Source of the DNA: JBFMFE01 sp040752295
GTDB lineage: Bacteria; UBP15; UBA6099; JBFMBQ01
Direction of reading: 5' to 3'
Assembly (NCBI GenBank): GCA_040752295.1
Contig: JBFMFE010000294.1
Span: 1-7,418, forward strand
DNA: 7,418 nucleotides
Part shown: positions 4,301-7,418 of the stretch, piece after piece
Layout: each line of letters opens with the position of its first letter
How positions within the stretch are numbered: the first letter of the stretch is position 1
Program-made: the position numbers and the translations under genes
The notes under the pieces: generated by a model
Database searches by the model: none
Told to the model about the DNA's origin: nothing
Seen by the model: only the letters and a program-made list of their open reading frames with translations

Positions 4301-5701
4301 GTGCGGGTTTTAGTCGTGGACGACGAGAAGCGGATTTTAGCCGCCATGACGAAGGCGCTGGTGTCGCTGGGCTACGAGGTGGAGACCGCCGGTTCGCCTG
4401 ATGGCGCCCTGAAAGCGCTCAAAAGCAGAGAGTTCGACGTCCTCATATCCGACCTGGTCATGCCCGGCATGAACGGGCTTGAACTTCTGCGGAAGGCTTC
4501 CGCGCTGCGCCCGTCGCTGCCGGTGATAATACTGACCGGGCACGGGACGATAGAGAGCGCGGTCGCCGCGATGAAGGAGGGGGCGTTCGACTACGTCACG
4601 AAACCGTTCAACGTGGACGAGGTCGCGCTCATTCTCAGGCGGGCGGTCGAGCACAACCGGCTGATCGCCGAGAACATAATGCTGAAGACGCGGCTCGAGC
4701 GGCGGACCGGGTACCACAACCTCGTCGGCGGAAGCGAGGCGATGCAGGAGGTGTACCGCCTGATCGAGAGGCTGAAGGACACGGAGAGCACGGTTCTGAT
4801 CGAGGGCGAGAGCGGGACGGGGAAGGAGCTGATCGCGAAGGCGATACACTACAGCGGGAACCGCGGCGAGTTTCCGTTCGTGACGGTGGACTGCGGTTCG
4901 ATAACCGAATCGCTGCTCGAGAGCGAGTTGTTCGGGCACGTGAAGGGCGCGTTCACGGGGGCGCACCGCGACAGGGCTGGGTACTTCGAGGCGGCGGACC
5001 GGGGGACGGTTTTTCTGGACGAGATAGGCGAGTTTTCCTACCACCTCCAGACGCGGCTTCTGCGCGTGCTTCAGGACGGCGAATTCACGCGCGTGGGCGA
5101 CCACAGGACGATCAGGACGAGCGCCCGCGTGATCGCGGCGACCAACCGCGACCTCGAGGCGGCGGTGGGCGATGGGGCGTTCCGCGAGGACCTTTTCTAC
5201 CGTCTGAACGTGATCACGATCAAGGTACCGCCGCTGCGCCAGCGGCGCGACGACATACCCATGCTCGCGGACCACTTCGTGCAGAAATACTCGCGGAGGC
5301 TGAAGCGGACGCCGCCGGAGATAGCCCCCGACGCCCTCGCCCGGCTCTCGGAGTGTCCCTGGCACGGGAACGTGAGGGAGCTGGAAAACGCGATTGAGAA
5401 AGTGATCACGCTCGTGGACGAGACCACGATTCGGGCGCACCATCTGCCCGGACACGTGAGGAGCGCGGCGCAGACGGTCGAGCCCGCCGCCGGTCCCGCG
5501 CCCGCCGCGGGTCCGACGGACGGCACGTACAGGGACGCGAAGAGGAAAGTGCTCGACGACTTCAGCCGGGACTACATCACGGGGATACTGAAGGCGTACG
5601 GTGGCAACATTTCAGCGGCAGCCCGGCACGCGGGGATGGACAGGGGATGCTTCTACCGCCTCGTCAAGAAGCTTGACATAGAGATAGACCGCGGGGGCTG
5701 A
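4301..5701 (+). CDS. Sigma-54-dependent response regulator (NtrC family: receiver, AAA+, Fis-type HTH)
   Basis: This 466-residue protein has three domains. The receiver (1-120) has Asp7/Asp8, the phosphorylated Asp51 in LISDLVMPGMNG, Thr79 and Lys101. The central AAA+ domain (about 140-385) has Walker A GESGTGKE (169-176), the GAFTGA loop (216-221) that contacts sigma-54, Walker B TVFLDEIGE (236-244), FREDLFYRLNV (294-304) and NVRELEN (357-363). After an Ala/Pro-rich linker (388-406) comes a Fis-like helix-turn-helix (about 434-458). All key residues are present, so it should be an active phospho-dependent activator of RNA polymerase with sigma-54. The start is GTG 4301, with AGGGG at 4288-4292 at good spacing. 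An in-frame TTG at 4295 lies too close to that site. The gene begins 3 nt after the protease stop, so translation is probably coupled. No sensor kinase is in the window. Known orthologues such as NtrC, ZraR or AtoC cannot be told apart here. Confidence 0.96.
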   Translation: MRVLVVDDEKRILAAMTKALVSLGYEVETAGSPDGALKALKSREFDVLISDLVMPGMNGLELLRKASALRPSLPVIILTGHGTIESAVAAMKEGAFDYVTKPFNVDEVALILRRAVEHNRLIAENIMLKTRLERRTGYHNLVGGSEAMQEVYRLIERLKDTESTVLIEGESGTGKELIAKAIHYSGNRGEFPFVTVDCGSITESLLESELFGHVKGAFTGAHRDRAGYFEAADRGTVFLDEIGEFSYHLQTRLLRVLQDGEFTRVGDHRTIRTSARVIAATNRDLEAAVGDGAFREDLFYRLNVITIKVPPLRQRRDDIPMLADHFVQKYSRRLKRTPPEIAPDALARLSECPWHGNVRELENAIEKVITLVDETTIRAHHLPGHVRSAAQTVEPAAGPAPAAGPTDGTYRDAKRKVLDDFSRDYITGILKAYGGNISAAARHAGMDRGCFYRLVKKLDIEIDRGG

Positions 5702-5737
5702 CCGCGGGGCGGCAGGCGCGGGGCGCCGGTCCCGCGG
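5702..5737 (+). other. GC-rich nested stem-loop between the regulator and the coiled-coil gene
   Basis: CCGCGGG (5702-5708) pairs with CCCGCGG (5731-5737). Inside lies a second hairpin, GGCGC (5715-5719) with GCGCC (5723-5727) around a GGG loop. It begins directly after the regulator's TGA and ends 12 nt before the next ATG. There is no T-run, so a classic terminator is unlikely. Roles as an mRNA stability element or a brake on translation of the downstream gene are possible but unproven. Confidence 0.5.
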
Positions 5738-5749
5738 CGTGCGAAACGG

Positions 5750-6241
5750 ATGAGGGACAGGGGAAATCCCATCGAAAACCTGATAAATTTCCCTCGGAGA
5801 ATGACCGAGGTATTAGCCGGGCTTGAGGGCGAACTTGACTATCTGAGGGATCACAATTTTTTCGAGGAGTTCGAGCGGCTGGGAAAGAACACGGAACTGA
5901 TGCTGGAAAAGATCACAGAGTTGAACGAGACGCTCGTGCAGTTCACGCGGTCGGTTCAGGAGATATCGAACAACACGCAGGTGCTGGGCAGGCTTGAGGA
6001 GCGAATGAGCGTACCCGGTCTGGCGGTAGCGACGTTGAGGGACTTTTTCGTACTTTTGCGGCGGATAATAGACGTTGCGATACTGCGCAACCTGCGTCTG
6101 CTGGATGATTTGAGGAAAGGGAAGCCGCTGAGCGAGGTATTTCCGCGACTGCCCGGCGGCAGGGGCGTGGAGGCGGCGGCGCCCCGCGAGGGGGACGCTC
6201 CCGGGAAACCGGGCGTGCGAAACGATGGAAAAAATGAATGA
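5750..6241 (+). CDS. Uncharacterised helical coiled-coil protein
   Basis: I do not recognise this 163-residue protein. It is almost wholly helical by appearance. A heptad-like coiled-coil region runs from about 36 to 86 (NFFEEFERLGKNTELMLEKI and onward), with hydrophobic positions spaced 3 and 4 apart. A second amphipathic, strongly hydrophobic helix at 95-122 (TLRDFFVLLRRIIDVAILRN) contains several Arg residues, so it is more likely a packing or membrane-surface helix than a true transmembrane span. The tail from 134 is Gly/Pro/charge-rich and probably disordered. There is no signal peptide. The start ATG 5750 has only a weak ribosome site. ATG 5801 is the alternative, but its GGAGA touches the codon. 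The gene follows the response regulator by 48 bp on the same strand and is probably co-transcribed. It might be a small structural or signalling adaptor, but no function is claimed. Confidence 0.7.
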   Translation: MRDRGNPIENLINFPRRMTEVLAGLEGELDYLRDHNFFEEFERLGKNTELMLEKITELNETLVQFTRSVQEISNNTQVLGRLEERMSVPGLAVATLRDFFVLLRRIIDVAILRNLRLLDDLRKGKPLSEVFPRLPGGRGVEAAAPREGDAPGKPGVRNDGKNE

Positions 6242-6590
6242 TGAATCCAATGCGGTGTTAATGTATTAATTCACTCGTATCCAAAATAACTGAAAATCGT
6301 GTTTTGGACAAAAAAAATAAACGGCTTAAATAAAGGGCTTTTTGGAATGACGGCTCAACTTCAAGGATCAGGTCTGTTTCAAATGAATTTGCCTGTCCAA
6401 AATGACCGCAAACAAAAAAATGCCTCCGAAAGCCCTTTTTGCGAGGGAACGGAGCGGTTTTTGAATGATTGCCCATGATTTTTACCTGAATTCGGCTGTC
6501 TAAAAAATCTTATTTTGGACAAGAATGTACGACGAAAGAAAAGATTTAATGACCGTTACCCTCGCAGGGCGCTGAAGGGAGGATGTTTAC
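6242..6590. other. AT-rich intergenic region before homoserine dehydrogenase
   Basis: These 349 bases contain no credible gene. A 72-codon minus-strand frame (6258-6476) has no recognisable family feature and runs across the inverted repeats. The segment is much richer in A+T than its neighbours and is dominated by inverted repeats, described separately. I see no convincing -35/-10 pair for the downstream gene. TTTAAT at 6545-6550 is a possible -10, but no -35 lies at proper distance. GGGAGG at 6577-6582 is the ribosome site of the next gene. Confidence 0.7.
6278..6522. repeat. MITE-like element: about 245 bp with inverted, internally palindromic ends
   Basis: The left end carries TCCAAAATAA (6280-6289) and, after a 12-bp gap, TTTTGGACA (6302-6310). 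The right end, read in reverse complement, carries TCCAAAATAA (6519-6510) and, after two bases, a stretch ending TTTTAGACA (6505-6497). Each end is thus an inverted repeat in itself and the two ends mirror each other. An inner inverted pair, AAAGGGCTTT (6332-6341) and AAAGCCCTTT (6429-6438), is perfect over 10 bp. Another TGTCCAAAAT occurs inside at 6394-6403. The element is non-coding and AT-rich, as expected for a non-autonomous mobile element or its remnant. I could not confirm a target-site duplication, and a cluster of regulator binding sites is an alternative reading. Confidence 0.45.
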
Positions 6591-7418
6591 TTGAACAAAC
6601 CGGATGACGTCGGGATCGGTCTCATCGGCTTCGGAACAATCGGAACGGGCGTCGTGCGCACACTGACGCGAAACAGGAAGGTCATCGGCGGCAGCCTCGG
6701 GTTCAACCTGAACATCGTGAAGATCGCCGACGTGGACGTCGCCACGGACCGGGGCGTGAGGGTTCCGCCCTCTATCCTGACGACCGACGCCGCGGAGGTG
6801 ACGCGGCATCCGCGCGTCGGGATCGTTATCGAGCTGATCGGCGGAACCACGCCCGCCCGCGAGTTCATACTGGACGCCATCAGGCACGGCAAACACGTCG
6901 TCACCGCTAACAAGGAACTCATCGCCAAGCACGGCGCGGAGCTTATCGCGGCGGCGGAATCGCGCGGCGTCGCCCTCAGATACGAGGCGAGCGTCGGCGG
7001 GGGCATACCCATACTGACGCCCCTCCTCACGTGCCTGAGGGCGAACCGCGTCACAAAGATCACCGGTATCGTCAACGGCACAACCAACTACATACTGACC
7101 CGGATGGAACAGGCGGACGCCGATTTCGAGGACGCGCTCGCCGAGGCGCAGCGAAAGGGATACGCCGAAGCCGACCCCACCGCCGACGTGGACGGCTTCG
7201 ACTCCGCGTACAAGATAGCGATACTCACCGCCGTCGCGTTCGGCAGAAGCGTCCCCGTGGGACGCATCCACCGGGAGGGCATAAGAAGGGTCACCCGCGA
7301 CGACATACGCTACGCCGCCGAGCTTGGCTACCGCATCAGGCTGATCGCCGTATCGCGCGCCGCCCCGGACGCACAGGACGTACGGGTCCACCCCGCGCTC
7401 GTGCCCGCGGGACATCCC
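6591..7418 (+). CDS. hom: Homoserine dehydrogenase, N-terminal 276 residues (cut by window end)
   Basis: The enzyme reduces aspartate-4-semialdehyde to homoserine with NAD(P)H, the branch step towards threonine and methionine. The frame starts at TTG 6591, preceded by GGGAGG (6577-6582) at 8-nt spacing. The ATG at 6583 is excluded because it meets a stop after three codons. The N-terminal Rossmann motif is GIGLIGFGTIGTGVV (8-22). VVTANKE (103-109) contains the conserved Lys108. The catalytic domain shows YEASVGGGIPIL (131-142), GIVNGTTNYIL (159-169) and GYAEADPTADVDGFDSAYK (190-208). Glu193, Asp204 and Lys208 keep the spacing of the yeast Glu208, Asp219 and Lys223. The usual length is 400-450 residues, often with a C-terminal ACT domain for threonine feedback; that part is outside the window. 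There is no aspartokinase fusion at the N-terminus, so it is the monofunctional type. The enzyme is cytosolic. Confidence 0.95.
   Translation, partial: MNKPDDVGIGLIGFGTIGTGVVRTLTRNRKVIGGSLGFNLNIVKIADVDVATDRGVRVPPSILTTDAAEVTRHPRVGIVIELIGGTTPAREFILDAIRHGKHVVTANKELIAKHGAELIAAAESRGVALRYEASVGGGIPILTPLLTCLRANRVTKITGIVNGTTNYILTRMEQADADFEDALAEAQRKGYAEADPTADVDGFDSAYKIAILTAVAFGRSVPVGRIHREGIRRVTRDDIRYAAELGYRIRLIAVSRAAPDAQDVRVHPALVPAGHP

Noticed and set aside
4337..5455. 372-codon minus-strand frame opposite the response regulator.
   Set aside because: Its composition (Arg/Val/His/Leu-rich) is that of an antisense shadow of a GC-rich gene. The plus strand has a complete three-domain regulator.
6258..6476. 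72-codon minus-strand frame in the AT-rich gap.
   Set aside because: It crosses the inverted repeats, has no recognisable domain and no clear ribosome site.
6515..6550. TTGGAC and TTTAAT as a promoter for homoserine dehydrogenase.
   Set aside because: The spacer is 24 bp, too long for a sigma-70 promoter.
6546..7415. 289-codon minus-strand frame opposite homoserine dehydrogenase.
   Set aside because: Antisense shadow. The plus-strand frame from TTG 6591 has all homoserine dehydrogenase motifs.

Overview
The window is high-GC bacterial DNA. It carries six protein-coding genes, two of them cut by the window ends, separated by unusually long intergenic stretches packed with repeats. Several genes start with GTG or TTG, Shine-Dalgarno sites are G-rich, and the intergenic repeats are AT-richer than the genes. 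The mix of a PilZ protein, a sigma-54-dependent response regulator, an M48 metalloprotease, a DUF62 SAM hydrolase and homoserine dehydrogenase fits a Gram-negative-type bacterium, probably an uncultivated deltaproteobacterium-like, Omnitrophota-like or related candidate-phylum lineage. That placement is inference; no rRNA or other decisive marker is present.

Layout. Positions 1-385 (minus strand) hold the N-terminal part of a histidine-phosphatase (phosphoglycerate-mutase-like) enzyme, with a promoter just upstream. Positions 386-1274 contain no credible gene: this is a repeat cluster built on an 8-bp CACGGAAR period, with copies in both orientations and a tandem duplication of about 170 bp. 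A promoter near 1218-1245 then drives a small PilZ-domain protein (1275-1613). After a possible terminator comes a stand-alone S-adenosylmethionine hydrolase (1825-2634). Positions 2635 to about 3170 are again gene-poor and hold a second repeat family (GTGCCC units in an inverted arrangement). An exported M48-type metalloprotease follows, with an uncertain start and a C-terminal add-on domain. It overlaps the start region of a sigma-54-dependent response regulator (4301-5701), which is followed by a GC-rich stem-loop and a coiled-coil protein of unknown function (5750-6241). Positions 6242-6590 are an AT-rich non-coding segment with MITE-like inverted repeats. A TTG-started homoserine dehydrogenase runs off the right end.

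How the genes relate. The protease, regulator and coiled-coil gene are close together on one strand and look like one transcription unit, perhaps an envelope-protease and signalling module, but no histidine kinase is present. The phosphatase, PilZ protein, SAM hydrolase and homoserine dehydrogenase appear to be separately transcribed, with no obvious shared pathway. I found no CRISPR array, tRNA, rRNA, transposase or phage gene, and no convincing new defence or biosynthetic system. The more unusual material is the repeat architecture between genes, the protease's start and C-terminal domain, and the uncharacterised coiled-coil protein.
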